DNA of 64,000 nt, from assembly GCF_020184175.1 (NCBI RefSeq), contig NC_065530.1:38603260-38667259 (forward strand), in the 5' to 3' direction. A model generated the notes under the pieces. It searched no databases. It was not told where the DNA came from and saw only the letters and a program-made list of their open reading frames with translations. Origin of the DNA: Aphis gossypii (lineage: Eukaryota; Arthropoda; Insecta; Hemiptera; Aphididae). The position numbers were made by a program, and so were the translations under genes. Positions 1-13,014 of the stretch are shown one piece after another; position 1 is the stretch's first letter; every line of letters starts with the position of its first letter.

Positions 1-631
1 ACTGATACTATTTCTTCTAACGAAAAAATATCGAATCGGTAAACGGATGGATAATTATTTAACATATTAATAACTTTATTTTTCATTAGCTTCTAGAATC
101 ACAAAAAGCTTAAATCTTTTTTGATTATTCGTTACTATTTTTATTTATTTGTATACTTTGTTTTTGTGAATTGTTTAAAAAAAAACCCTCTACCACAATC
201 TTTTAGCATTTCTGAACAATGAGAATATTATATTAAATGTTTTAATAAGTTTTTTTTTAATGAGCTATTAATAACTCATATTTTGTATTCTTTTTTTTTT
301 TAGTGTAACACAAATTTATTATATTCTGTATAATATTGTGTTCTATGTACAAAATTATATTTATTTGAAAAATAATTAATTACATAAACGTAAGTTTGTG
401 AAATAATGCAACACAGACCGGTGTGAGTTAACAATTTTATAATACCTGGTAAATGTACATAATGTCTAAAAGGCCCACGATTGAAATTTTATGATAAAAA
501 CAAATTCACAATTATTTTTACGTTGTCTGGAACGCAATATGATTCAAATAAAATCATTAAAAAAAAAAAAAATCAGTAATATCTATTAGAAACAGGGCTA
601 TGATATAACAAAAATATTTAATAAAATTGGT

Positions 632-647
632 GGCCCTGAAAAGGGCC
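632..647 (-). terminator. Histone 3' stem-loop of H2A copy 1
   Basis: Read on the minus strand this is GGCCCUUUUCAGGGCC, a 6-bp stem with a UUUC loop that fits the metazoan replication-dependent histone stem-loop bound by SLBP. It lies 42 nt after the H2A stop codon. Confidence 0.95.
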
Positions 648-689
648 TTTTTAGTAGAAAATAGGAAGAATCACAGTGGAAAAATAAAT

Positions 690-1067
690 TTAGACTTTCT
701 TTTCCGTCTTCTTGGGCAAGAGAACAGCTTGGATGTTTGGCAACACACCGCCTTGGGCGATTGTCACTCCGGACAACAACTTGTTCAATTCTTCGTCATT
801 TCTGATGGCCAATTGCAAATGTCTGGGAATGATACGAGATTTCTTGTTGTCACGGGCAGCGTTACCGGCCAACTCCAAAACTTCAGCTGCCAAATATTCC
901 ATGACGGCGGCCAAGTACACTGGTGCTCCGGCTCCGACACGTTCGGCGTAGTTTCCTTTCCTCAACAGACGATGGATACGACCGACCGGGAACTGGAGTC
1001 CGGCACGGGACGACCTGGTCTTGGATTTACCTCCTTTGGATTTGCCTGCTTTGCCTCTTCCGCTCAT
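690..1067 (-). CDS. H2A: Histone H2A (copy 1)
   Basis: Replication-dependent core histone H2A of 125 residues; it pairs with H2B in the nucleosome. The protein starts MSGRGKAGKSKGG and contains the H2A signature AGLQFPVGRIHR near residues 22-33 and the acidic-patch residues NDEEL around position 90. It ends in KKTEKKV and lacks the SQ motif of H2A.X, so it is the canonical form. The start is the ATG at 1065-1067; the frame is open further upstream only through non-ATG codons. It is intronless, diverges from H2B at 1489, and its mRNA ends in the stem-loop at 632-647. The protein is identical to the other two H2A copies in this window. A TATATA box lies about 80 bp upstream (1145-1150). Confidence 0.97.
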   Translation of the reverse strand: MSGRGKAGKSKGGKSKTRSSRAGLQFPVGRIHRLLRKGNYAERVGAGAPVYLAAVMEYLAAEVLELAGNAARDNKKSRIIPRHLQLAIRNDEELNKLLSGVTIAQGGVLPNIQAVLLPKKTEKKV

Positions 1068-1488
1068 GACTGTAATTTCGTTCGACGACTGTGTTGAACT
1101 GTATTTCAAAACTGAATGATACTCTAATCGGGCTGGACGTTGCTTATATAGCCGTGAATTAGAGAACAATACTGCGATTGGACCGATTCGACCGTTATGA
1201 CGACACTACACAACACCGTGTTTGCTTTACAACTACTACTAAACGGTGTTGTTTTTTATCAACATATTGATGATGTTGTTAGTGGAGAAACTATTATTCT
1301 TAACGATAACACACACGCTGATGAATTCAATTTATTCTGTTATACTCGATAAATTTTCGACCAATGAACAAACGACGTATAGCGCTTGATTACTAATATA
1401 TACCATCGTCTTTCCGTGTCAACGCATCATTCAGATATCGTCTGTCAACCGTTACGCTTACAACGAAAACGCAGAATAATATTCTAAA
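1068..1488. promoter_or_regulatory. Divergent H2A/H2B promoter, copy 1
   Basis: This 421-bp spacer separates the two ATGs. TATATA boxes are seen at 1145-1150 for H2A (read on minus) and 1397-1402 for H2B. A 20-nt block, CCAATGAACAAACGACGTAT, at 1361-1380 sits about 16 bp before the H2B TATA box. It recurs with one mismatch in the second, otherwise diverged H2A/H2B promoter (20094-20113). It is probably a CCAAT-containing H2B control element. Confidence 0.75.
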
Positions 1489-1866
1489 ATGGCTCCAGGA
1501 GGAAAATCCGCTGGCAAAGCAATGAAGAAGTCCGGCAAGGCGCAAAAGAACATCACCAAATCCGACAAGAAGCGCAAGCCCAAGAGGAAAGAATCGTACG
1601 CCATCTACATCTACAAAGTGTTGAAACAAGTACATCCCGACACCGGAGTTTCCTCAAAGGCCATGAGCATCATGAACAGTTTCGTCAACGATCTGTTCGA
1701 ACGCATCGCCGCCGAATCCAGTCGTCTTGCCCACTACAACAAGCGCTCGACCATCACCAGTCGGGAAATCCAAACCGCCGTCCGTCTCTTGTTGCCCGGT
1801 GAATTGGCCAAGCACGCCGTCAGTGAAGGAACAAAGGCAGTGACCAAATACACCAGCTCCAAATAA
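1489..1866 (+). CDS. H2B: Histone H2B (copy 1)
   Basis: Canonical replication-dependent H2B of 125 residues. The lysine-rich tail (residues 1-32) is followed by the histone fold, with [20 protein letters not shown] at the start of helix 1 and the C-terminal helix [20 protein letters not shown]. It ends AVTKYTSSK, so the conserved C-terminal lysine ubiquitylated in animal H2B is present. It is intronless and diverges from H2A, with the processing stem-loop 31 nt after the stop. It differs from the 20218 gene in the tail: one serine fewer after KKS, and Thr instead of Ala in the NI(T/A)K stretch. Confidence 0.97.
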   Translation: MAPGGKSAGKAMKKSGKAQKNITKSDKKRKPKRKESYAIYIYKVLKQVHPDTGVSSKAMSIMNSFVNDLFERIAAESSRLAHYNKRSTITSREIQTAVRLLLPGELAKHAVSEGTKAVTKYTSSK

Positions 1867-1896
1867 TTTGTGTTGACCACTTCACGTTACTAAAAC

Positions 1897-1912
1897 GGCC
1901 CTTTTCAGGGCC
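1897..1912 (+). terminator. Histone 3' stem-loop of H2B copy 1
   Basis: GGCCCTTTTCAGGGCC, a perfect match to the histone mRNA stem-loop, begins 31 nt past the H2B stop codon. Confidence 0.95.
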
Positions 1913-2442
1913 ACCACTTCTATACATAATTACCTACCTCTATAAGACGACTACCTGAATACCTGATAAATCATTATTTGATGATATGTATTATATCTAT
2001 TGCTCTCGTAGTATTATAGGCACTAGGCAGTACAAAGTAAAATTATTCAAGTTTTATTTTATCCTCTGTCATTTTATGTTAAAGACTAAAGTAAATAGTA
2101 TTATTCATGTCATCTTCTAAAATATTAATTATTTATATTTTTTTCAATATTACCATTGTTGATTTTTTCCAGTAAATCGCTTATAATGGGATATTCGTTA
2201 ATCCCTTACCATAATTCATTATGAACAATTTGAAAAACACAATTAGGTACTCATACAGTATTAACCTAACCTGTGAGTCACAATGGTACATAATTTTAGG
2301 TATAACCACAAAGACGACAGTTGTAGGCAAGCTTAACCAGTAATAAACATGTTTATTTATCATTTTAATAAATTCAAATAATAATAATAGTTACAAATTT
2401 TATAAAACCCAAAATACCTACTTAGTTATCTAGTGTTTGAAC

Positions 2443-3080
2443 TTAAAATAAAAAAATTTTTTTACCAATAATAACACGATAGATCAGCAATTTCGAAAAA
2501 GGTGATTTCTTCTTGATCCAATACAATGAATATTTTGTTAAAATTTCATCATCAAATACTCTAGTTATTATTATTCGTACACTATTTCCCAAATCTTTAT
2601 TCCCAACTAATAACGACAACTTACTAACCTATAAACAATAATATTTATTTTTTTAGTTACAAACCGTATCTGATAAATTATTATATTTACCAACGACATT
2701 CTGAAATCAGTATCTTGAATTTTATTTTCAATAGCTAAGAGTTCGTGATGATTTGTTACTGGCATAAATGATTCAATGTCAAAAATAACTGCAGATATAG
2801 GAGTAGATAATGATTTTGTTTGAATATTATCCATTAAAACTTGTACATTTGATTGAGTTATTTGATTAACATTAACTAAACCACTAATGTCATATTTTAT
2901 GTGAGTTAATGTATTTATCACAAAAGTTTGAAAATCTGAAAAATATATTAGGGACTTATTTAAAAAAATAACAGTTCACTTCATTTTTTAATAAAACAAT
3001 TTAAAAGTCACCTGATGTGGACATGTTAATACAGCGATTATCTCCTGCAGTGCTTAGGTTTACATTTTCAATAGTAGGAA
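2443..3080 (-). CDS. DUF4806-domain protein, C-terminal exons (partial gene)
   Basis: Three minus-strand exons join in frame across GT-AG introns: 3080-3012, 2935-2691 and 2628-2443. The product is about 165 residues; the 5' end is not found and the first exon needs one preceding base. The second exon contains FQTFVINTLTHIKYDI and FMPVTNHHELLAIENKI followed by DTDFRMSL. The third reads VGNKDLGNSVRIII then TRVFDDEILTKYSLYW. This fits the usual DUF4806 order of a hydrophobic helix, a P-x-(T/K)-x-x-(E/D)-L block, F-R-x-x-L and a C-terminal G-x-x-x-x-x-(S/A)-V-R-x-(I/L). Such domains are common in insect repeat-associated or transposon-derived genes; function is unknown. The TAA stop lies 12 bp inside the left palindrome arm, so the tail may be cut by the arm junction. 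Confidence 0.55.
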
Positions 3081-3242
3081 CTTAAAAAATTGTAATAAAA
3101 CATAAAAATACTAAAAATACATAACTTAATAATTATAATATTTTAAATTTAATAAAGTACTAAAATTATAATAATATTGATGTTAGGAAATTGCTGTGTG
3201 GGTATATTATTATAATATTGAATACAATTTAATTTAATCCTA

Positions 3243-3713
3243 AATAAAACGGCTGCATACGAATTGTGTCCCTAATATAAAAATTGCGATTTGTGACATG
3301 CTAATTGCGTCCCGGGTTTTCTATACCACTATACTTATTGCGTCCCGCAAAATACCTACATAGTAGGAAGCATAGGTAGCATACACCAATGCTTTATAAG
3401 TATATTATTCGATTCATACTTAATAGAATTTAAAAATGAAACTTTTATTATGCATTTTTTCAACTTTTTTGGTTTTTAAAGAATTATTGGTATTTTTTTT
3501 TATATATTTGTTCCTTGGAATTATAAAATTTTTAAAAATATACATTAAATATAAATTGTTTTAAATGTTTTATTCTGTCTCATAAATTAGTTATTTTTAT
3601 TTTTACGAAGACCGGTTGATTGTATCATTTGTATCTATCTATACCAAATCAGTGGCGTATTTAGGATTTTTTTCTAATTCAATGCAATGTAATTTGTATG
3701 CAGCCGTTTTATT
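3243..3713. mobile_element. Candidate non-autonomous DNA transposon (MITE) with 23-bp terminal inverted repeats
   Basis: The ends at 3243-3265 and 3691-3713 are inverted copies of a 23-bp sequence built on AAAACGGCTGCATAC, with one mismatch. The 471-bp interior has no open frame and is AT-rich. Near the left end the motif ATTG(T/C)GTCCC occurs three times (about 3263, 3303 and 3338), as expected for subterminal transposase-binding repeats. A related GTGTGGGTAT sequence flanks it on both sides (near 3196 and 3717). It sits inside an intron-like gap between the FLYWCH fragment and the DUF4806 exons. Confidence 0.6.
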
Positions 3714-3794
3714 GCCGTGTGGGTATGTAGTTATCAAATGTTATAATAAGTTTTTTTTAAATTAAATTTCACTTATAAATGCCAGTGGACTTAC

Positions 3795-4222
3795 CAAAAT
3801 TTGAAGTTCCTCTAGTGAAACTGGATCGATAGGGTTTTTCTTTTTTCTGTAGTTTCGTATGTTTCGTTTTAATGAATTTTCGACCGGCATCCTTGCCTTA
3901 GTATGGCATCTATAATTGTGAATTGTGATACCGCTTCAGTATACATCTTCGACGGATTAGCTCCAGAACACTTAGCAGTCTAATTAATTTTGTTTATGGC
4001 TTTTGTAATCTCGATTTTTGATTGTACAGCAGGATGTTCATGTTGAACTTCGAGAATGGGGTCTGTTTTATTTAATGAGGTATGGAGAATAGCTGGACAA
4101 TTTAGAGAACTCCTTTTATTAGATTTCCATGTGTAATAATTTTTTCCTGCGTGTTTCATTACGTACATATAGCCATTGAACGCTAATTTGTCTTTGCCTT
4201 TATTTGATTCTAAAATTTCCAT
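3795..4222 (-). pseudogene. FLYWCH-type zinc-finger / MULE-associated fragment, disrupted
   Basis: The first 80 codons (4222-3983) read as a FLYWCH-like domain: KGKDKLAFNGYMYVMKHAGK, then YYTWKSNKRSSLNCP and VQHEHPA. The first metal-binding Cys after the Trp is Ser here; the second Cys and the two His are kept. A TAG stop at 3982-3980 interrupts a frame that resumes with GANPSKMYTEAVSQ. A frameshift between about 3900 and 3935 then moves into RMPVENSLKRNIRNYRKKK and PVSLEELQIL, typical of the region after the FLYWCH finger in insect MULE-like genes. The piece ends at a good splice donor, G|GTAAGT, at 3795/3794. It is a decayed element-derived gene and may once have been upstream of the DUF4806 exons. 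Confidence 0.6.
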
Positions 4223-6733
4223 AATTAATCACAAAAACTTTAATGTTTTAAAATTGATGTTTTATTAGACGTGTACACTATGTCATAACTAAATAGGTAG
4301 GCAGTCAACTAAATAATAACTATAGCCACTACTCACTAGCTGGTAATACCTATATTATATTATTATTAACTATAACAAAATGATGCACATGTATGATGTA
4401 TCTGTATTATCTAGAGTTTAGACAGTCTAAATAAGTTAGATTTTGTATCAAAATCCTATATGATATGTACAATATAATGTAATGAACAACGTAAGCTGTA
4501 GATGCCTTTTTTATCTTAGTGGTATCTCTAATAATATAAAATATTATCTTTATATGGTTAAATACTTATGCATTTTATACACACCCATACACACACACAC
4601 CCCAACAATACTTTCCTAAAACATACCTAGTATACAGTTATTTACAGTTTATACTTATATTCTATTCTACTGACAAATATTTATTTGATATTTATTTTAT
4701 ACGCTATATAAAACTAATTGGTGTCTGATTAATGATTATAAGTGAGTACTCGTAGAGTTGGTAGTCGAATTTTAGTGTTCACTTAATTCGAATAGTGTCG
4801 TAAAAAATGCCAAAAATTAAACCGTCCGACCGTTGTCGATTACGCGCTTATGTACAATTTTTTCAAGTTTAAGTAATAACAATATTATTCATACACAATA
4901 CTATTATCATCCCGTGGTTGGAATGCATTGTTGAGGGGCATAAACAAGAAAATAAATTTTACGAAATATGTCAAAATCGTAAAAATGTACATGTAATTTT
5001 GTAGTTGATAATTCATGAAATTGTTTGTAAATTTTATTTTATTTTTAGATTCTGAACGAAGTGATGAATGTATTGATTTTACAATGATGTGTGTTTTTTT
5101 TTTTTGTGTCTGTGTACAGCATAACTAGTCAACAATACAATACAAGGTTCCTTGTGAGTTGTTTTTATTGTAGCTAAAAAAAATTAAAAATCGTTAGTCA
5201 CAATTTTTTTTTATAAGAGTTTATAGTTCAAATTTTTACAAAATCTGTCGAAAACTCGAAAATTTGAAAGTAATTTTGAAGTTGAAAAATCATAAAATTT
5301 TTTTCTTTTATAACTAAGTTTTGAAAATTTGGTACAAGGTTCTCCATACATTTTTAAATTATACCCTTGGCTGACAAATCATCTTCGTTCAGAATCGTTT
5401 TTCGTATACAATGATACCTATCATTGCATTCAAATTTAACCTACCCTAGTCCGAGGTCAACCCCAACCCCTAATGTACAGCAGAACGGTACCCACTTGCC
5501 CGCTTTTTTTTATTTTTTACCGAGTGTTGCTCTTTTTTAAATTTAACATTAAGTTTTCCTTCATAAATAGCTTAAGAGAAAACTCGAAACGTCATTATAG
5601 GTAGGGAAAATTTTGTATACGTTTGAGTTTTAAAGGTTTACGAAATTGCGTAACTATAACGATTTATCCTCAAACGATTTTAAATATTTGTTATTATTCA
5701 AAAAGTATATGTGTACTTCTATGTATCCTGAATTATTTATGTTGGTATTTTCTATACATGATTTAATTTTATTAATATTTCGTTTATTTTAATGCTATTT
5801 GTAGGCATTTGAAATAATCGCTTTTATTTATATCGATAACATTTTTTTGGCTTTATCAAAATACTTGAAAATTTAATACAAAGTTCCACATAAATAAGCC
5901 TATTATAACTATAGTGATTCAAAAATTATAAGAATACATAGATGTGCACAATTTTTTCTTTTTTTTAACGTTTGAAGTTCAAATATTGACAAAATTCAAA
6001 AATTTGCAAATTATTTTGTAGTTAAAATTCATGACAAATTTTGTATAAGTAGCTTAAGAGTTGAATATTATTCGATAAAAGATTTTCTATGAGTTTGGAT
6101 TACAATAATTATAAAAGAAGGGCTTTTTTTATTTAGCTGACTAAGTAATGTGTATATAGACCGCCACTGTTGGTGTCTATTCTTTATGGGGGTTAAGTAA
6201 ATTTAGTACGTTTTGGCAAACAACTGAAAACAGTATATTTTGATTATCCAAAAACCATATTTAAAAAGATTTATTTTTGATTACCCACATCAATTAACCA
6301 GAAGACAGCCTATGTTTATATTTTTATTGGCGTCAATCAATTTCTCGACGTTTTTCTCTAAAAGCCATTTAAAACTTGATTTTGTACATATTGGTTTTCT
6401 TTTCACCTAATCACCTCTCAATTATACGACATGATAGGCAGAGGGATACTGACCACTAAATCTATGCTGGAAATCACGGTCCAAATTTTTGTTTCATATT
6501 TTTAAATTTGTATTATAAATTAATTATATTTAATTGTATTATACTATTATATTATTATATTAACAGGTTGTATATACATGCAAAAGGTAGGTTACAATAT
6601 TTAAATTCATGTTCATTGTACATTTAACAAGTGCATTAATTTTTTTTTTATTTAATATTTTTAATTTTTTTTTAGAACGGACTTTATGGCTATTAATTAA
6701 TATTTGTACACATATGTTTTTATTAACATCAAT
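4223..6733. other. Gene-free palindrome spacer rich in repeats
   Basis: No convincing coding exon was found. The stretch is AT-rich and contains at least one copy of a dispersed family (5048-5396) and related A/T-rich blocks up to about 6100. It has short CA runs near 4585-4600 but no histone sequence. Confidence 0.5.
5048..5396. repeat. Copy of a dispersed AT-rich repeat with 14-bp inverted ends
   Basis: GATTCTGAACGAAG at 5048-5061 is repeated in inverse orientation at 5383-5396. Next to the left end comes TGATGAATGTATTGATTTTA and a long T tract, a combination also seen near 24862, 43826, 55222 and, on the minus strand, 43010-43078. It is probably a non-autonomous element family; no coding capacity is visible. 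Confidence 0.6.
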
Positions 6734-7278
6734 ATTTTTTTATTTTAAGTTCAAACACTAGATAACTAAGTAGGTATTTTGGGTTTTATAAAATTTGTAA
6801 CTATTATTATTATTTGAATTTATTAAAATGATAAATAAACATGTTTATTACTGGTTAAGCTTGCCTACAACTGTCGTCTTTGTGGTTATACCTAAAATTA
6901 TGTACCATTGTGACTCACAGGTTAGGTTAATACTGTATGAGTACCTAATTGTGTTTTTCAAATTGTTCATAATGAATTATGGTAAGGGATTAACGAATAT
7001 CCCATTATAAGCGATTTACTGGAAAAAATCAACAATGGTAATATTGAAAAAAATATAAATAATTAATATTTTAGAAGATGACATGAATAATACTATTTAC
7101 TTTAGTCTTTAACATAAAATGACAGAGGATAAAATAAAACTTGAATAATTTTACTTTGTACTGCCTAGTGCCTATAATACTACGAGAGCAATAGATATAA
7201 TACATATCATCAAATAATGATTTATCAGGTATTCAGGTAGTCGTCTTATAGAGGTAGGTAATTATGTATAGAAGTGGT

Positions 7279-7294
7279 GGCCCTGAAAAGGGCC
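7279..7294 (-). terminator. Histone 3' stem-loop of the frameshifted H2B copy
   Basis: On the minus strand this reads GGCCCTTTTCAGGGCC and is unaltered, although the upstream H2B frame is broken. Confidence 0.9.
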
Positions 7295-7324
7295 GTTTTA
7301 GTAACGTGAAGTGGTCAACACAAA

Positions 7325-8120
<796 letters not shown>

Positions 8121-8498
8121 ATGAGCGGAAGAGGCAAAGCAGGCAAATCCAAAGGAGGTAAATCCAAGACCAGGTCGTCCCGTGCCGGACTCCAGTTCCC
8201 GGTCGGTCGTATCCATCGTCTGTTGAGGAAAGGAAACTACGCCGAACGTGTCGGAGCCGGAGCACCAGTGTACTTGGCCGCCGTCATGGAATATTTGGCA
8301 GCTGAAGTTTTGGAGTTGGCCGGTAACGCTGCCCGTGACAACAAGAAATCTCGTATCATTCCCAGACATTTGCAATTGGCCATCAGAAATGACGAAGAAT
8401 TGAACAAGTTGTTGTCCGGAGTGACAATCGCCCAAGGCGGTGTGTTGCCAAACATCCAAGCTGTTCTCTTGCCCAAGAAGACGGAAAAGAAAGTCTAA
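8121..8498 (+). CDS. H2A: Histone H2A (copy 2, right arm)
   Basis: Canonical 125-residue H2A, identical in protein to the copy at 690-1067 and part of the inverted arm. The tail is SGRGKAGKSKGG, the signature AGLQFPVGRIHR is present, and the C terminus is KKTEKKV without an H2A.X SQ motif. It is intronless with its stem-loop at 8541-8556. Its divergent partner is the frameshifted H2B at 7325-7701, so this pair supplies H2A without matching H2B. Confidence 0.97.
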   Translation: MSGRGKAGKSKGGKSKTRSSRAGLQFPVGRIHRLLRKGNYAERVGAGAPVYLAAVMEYLAAEVLELAGNAARDNKKSRIIPRHLQLAIRNDEELNKLLSGVTIAQGGVLPNIQAVLLPKKTEKKV

Positions 8499-8540
8499 AT
8501 TTATTTTTCCACTGTGATTCTTCCTATTTTCTACTAAAAA

Positions 8541-8556
8541 GGCCCTTTTCAGGGCC
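8541..8556 (+). terminator. Histone 3' stem-loop of H2A copy 2
   Basis: GGCCCTTTTCAGGGCC begins 43 nt after the H2A stop codon, mirroring the element at 632-647. Confidence 0.95.
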
Positions 8557-9187
8557 ACCAATTTTATTAAATATTTTTGTTATATCATAGCCCTGTTTCT
8601 AATAGATATTACTGATTTTTTTTTTTTTTTAATGATTTTATTTGAATCATATTGCGTTCCAGACAACGTAAAAATAATTGTGAATTTGTTTTTATCATAA
8701 AATTTCAATCGTGGGCCTTTTAGACATTATGTACATTTACCAGGTATTATAAAATTGTTAACTCACACCGGTCTGTGTTGCATTATTTCACAAACTTACG
8801 TTTATGTAATTAATTATTTTTCAAATAAATATAATTTTGTACATAGAACACAATATTATACAGAATATAATAAATTTGTGTTACACTAAAAAAAAAAAGA
8901 ATACAAAATATGAGTTATTAATAGCTCATTAAAAAAAAACTTATTAAAACATTTAATATAATATTCTCATTGTTCAGAAATGCTAAAAGATTGTGGTAGA
9001 GGGTTTTTTTTTAAACAATTCACAAAAACAAAGTATACAAATAATAAAAATAGTAACGAATAATCAAAAAAGATTTAAGCTTTTTGTGATTCTAGAAGCT
9101 AATGAAAAATAAAGTTATTAATATGTTAAATAATTATCCATCCGTTTACCGATTCGATATTTTTTCGTTAGAAGAAATAGTATCAGT

Positions 9188-9673
9188 GAATAAATGAGTT
9201 GGTCCAAAATTAAAAAGGAAATCAAATTGGGTCTTTAAAAAAAAAAAATTCTAATAAAATTTCTAAAAAAAAAAAATCAATGTAGGGTGGTGCAAAATAC
9301 AAATATGGAAGAGATATGTCAGGAGTATCATCTATACACCAAAAACATTAACCACGAACTAACACCAACGTAAGCATTAGGCAATCAAAATTTATCCGAA
9401 TGTATTTGTTCGGCCAATCAGTTTGCTAAAATTACTAAAACGATACACATAGGTAGATATAACCTTATAATAATTAATAACATAATAATTTGGTCCGTCT
9501 GTAGTATACACAGTTACATAAGATAAATTTTAAATACGTATTATACTATAGCGTGTAAACATGAGTAAGAATACTTTAGTAGCGGAGCGAAGCAACGAAA
9601 ATATGTATAGTTTGCTTATTGAAATATTTAAAACAAATAATAAAAAAAAAAAAGACTAATTGGTGCATTTGGT
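9188..9673. other. Intergenic, nothing recognised
   Basis: AT-rich sequence with several poly-A runs between the right palindrome arm and the H4 stem-loop. No open frame or repeat structure stood out. The outer continuation of the palindrome, if any, would lie here. Confidence 0.5.
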
Positions 9674-9689
9674 GGCCCTGAAAAGGGCC
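9674..9689 (-). terminator. Histone 3' stem-loop of H4 copy 1
   Basis: On the minus strand this is GGCCCTTTTCAGGGCC, 45 nt after the H4 stop. A (CA)n run lies between the stop and the stem-loop (about 9708-9721), as also found behind the second H4. Confidence 0.95.
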
Positions 9690-9734
9690 TTTTTATTATA
9701 AAAGATGGTGTGTGTGTGTGTGGCGGATGATGGT

Positions 9735-10749
<1,015 letters not shown>

Positions 10750-10776
10750 ACCGTCTGATTGGTAATCCCCTAAAAC

Positions 10777-10792
10777 GGCCCTTTTCAGGGCC
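10777..10792 (+). terminator. Histone 3' stem-loop of H3 copy 1
   Basis: GGCCCTTTTCAGGGCC begins 27 nt after the H3 stop codon. Confidence 0.95.
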
Positions 10793-12963
10793 ACTACAAA
10801 TTGTCAAATACTATCAGACTTAAAATTAAGCATCACCGTGTTTAGGGTTGTATAATTTAAATACTTATAAAATTTAATTAATGTTACTATAATATTATTA
10901 TGTAACAAAAAATTTTAACCTGACAGATAAAACTTGTATAGTTGTATGTAATATAAGTATAATATACTAACTTGCCGGTTCGCCAACTAATGATGGGGAA
11001 TAATCAAATGTTTAATGATAATATCAGTACCTACTTATCGCCGAATGAATTACAACAATCATTTTTAATTCGCTAAATATACTAACGCTATACTAATACT
11101 ACGCTATTATACTAAATAATAATAAAAAAAAAAAGCTTCTCGAAAAATGATATGATAATATGTGGATTGTAAATAACGTACTATTTAGTATTTATTCTTT
11201 CATATAGTCATATGAAATAAAATCAGGCGACGGAATGACATGTTTGTCGCGATGCCACAATAGACTTTATAAAAATTAACAATAATACAGAACTGTAATA
11301 TTATTATCTCACCAACTTGGTCTATCGATGCGACGGTACGGGTCCCCTTTCATAATAGCACACTCGCGCGCCTATAGTTATCGATACCTGAAAAATAGAA
11401 TAATACTAAACAACAGACATTTAACATTGCTTTGAACTGGTTTATTATAATGTTTACAATATAAATAATCGAATGATAAGTGAGAAATACTGAAATACAA
11501 AGACGTATTCAAAAGTAAGACTATTTAATATAGTTTCCGACTATTTACTGATACAGTTATATCAGTAATAATAATTATTATTTATGTCTTACAATATGAT
11601 TTTTAAATAACAAATTTATGTTTATGTGCGGCACGACCAATAATAAAAAATAATATAAAAATTAAAAACTTTAAGTGAAATTATCTATCTAACCTAAGAT
11701 TGTAAATTTTAATCTCCTTCAAAATGACATGCTTTTTATGATCCATACAAGTCCTCTCACGTTCCTGTCTTTTTTGAAAACATCTGGAAATCATACTACT
11801 GCACAACATGAGCTGGAACATTATCGTTAGACTCTTTAAAATGTTCTGATTCGTACAGCATGTAATAACGACGAAAAACATCAATTTATTACATAGTACA
11901 TAACAATGTTTCATCAGCTCAACACATCCATTACAGTGTCAATTTATAATAATAAAGTACAAAGTGTACTCAGTGGAACAAGCAAAGTGCCGAAGTTTCA
12001 AAATTGAGGTTAATTCATATCCGGTATGATTACATAATTTTGTGTCTTTATTTCCTCGGGAAAAACACCGTAACTCTACTAGAAATGTTTTTAAAAAAAC
12101 ATTATAAAATTTCGATACGACCAAAATATTGTCAAATACTAGGGAAACACAGTATGTACATACATTCTTAGAGAATATACAACGGAGATACTGCTTATTC
12201 CATTAGTAAAATAATCTCTCAATGTACATAATACCTAATAAGTAATAATCATACCTAAAACGTCATACCTAGGCCAAAAGTTATGAACAGAAACATTTAT
12301 TAAGATTGATCAGATACCGTGGTACTAACTACTACCATTTGATTATATTGTGTTAATTATTTAACTAATATGTTTATTACTATCACACGTCTTATCAGTA
12401 AAAACAAAATAGATTTATACCTTATTTAATTTTATTTATAAGCACGATATTTCGATAGGTGCATTGTGCACTAAACAAGGGAATTAACAAAGTAATTTAA
12501 ACTAGGAGGGCAGTATACTTTGATTGACCTATTATATGAATTTTATTAAAGTTCCCTTAAGTTATTACTTTGCAACATTATGCCGTTTATTTTTTTTTTT
12601 ACAAGGTGAAAATGCGGTAACTAAATTTTACGGTTAGTATCTGTATAAAAAATAATAACGTTCACTACAAAAATTTGCGAATACATAAGCAAATAATTTA
12701 TAATCGGAAAAATATAAAACGATTAAATACAAATTACAAGTAACACTAGTATAGAAAATGTGTATAATCGATGTACCTACAATGCTAACTCAATGGTATT
12801 CAAGTTACTGCACTTTGCTTAACACACAACCAAGGGGGAGAGCAACAGTAAATTAGAGTAAAACAAAATTTATACAACAGAACGCGTTCGCTTGCTAGTG
12901 TTCTCGATCTCCGTTTGAAGGGGTTGTTTTATTAGGTAAATTTAGAATGTTATGTAAATTGGT
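10793..12963. other. Intergenic, no gene recognised
   Basis: AT-rich DNA between H3 and H1. Minus-strand open stretches at 11681-11914 and 11939-12124 (77 and 61 codons) have no recognised domain and no convincing splice sites. No clear repeat was found. Confidence 0.5.
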
Positions 12964-12979
12964 GGCCCTGAAAAGGGCC
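12964..12979 (-). terminator. Histone 3' stem-loop of H1 copy A
   Basis: On the minus strand GGCCCTTTTCAGGGCC begins 35 nt after the H1 stop codon, identical to the core-histone stem-loops. Confidence 0.95.
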
Positions 12980-13014
12980 GTTTTAAAGGGCAAAAGGCAA
13001 TTAACAGCAATAAT

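Larger units (their letters stand above)
1..2457 (+). repeat. Left arm of a large inverted repeat carrying H2A and H2B
   Basis: This segment reappears in inverse orientation at 6734-9187. The match starts at the first base of the window, so the arm may extend further to the left. Its inner end is at an A-tract/T-tract around 2450-2457. The arms differ by only a few single-base indels: homopolymer length near 559-572, one T near 145, and one base inside the second H2B. Coding and non-coding parts are equally conserved, which indicates a recent duplication, ongoing gene conversion, or an assembly duplication. Confidence 0.95.

Noticed and set aside
627..1097. A 156-codon plus-strand frame across the H2A gene
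   Set aside because: It is the antisense shadow of H2A; its protein resembles nothing and the same shadow appears at every H2A copy.
2181..2363. A 60-codon minus-strand frame (MINKHVYYWLSLP...) present in both palindrome arms
   Set aside because: Its duplication follows from the inverted repeat and is not conservation; no domain, no promoter and no stem-loop.
3980..4222. Treating the FLYWCH frame as an intact 80-residue gene
   Set aside because: Recognisable family sequence continues after the stop and again after a frameshift, so the short frame is a truncated piece of a longer ancestor.
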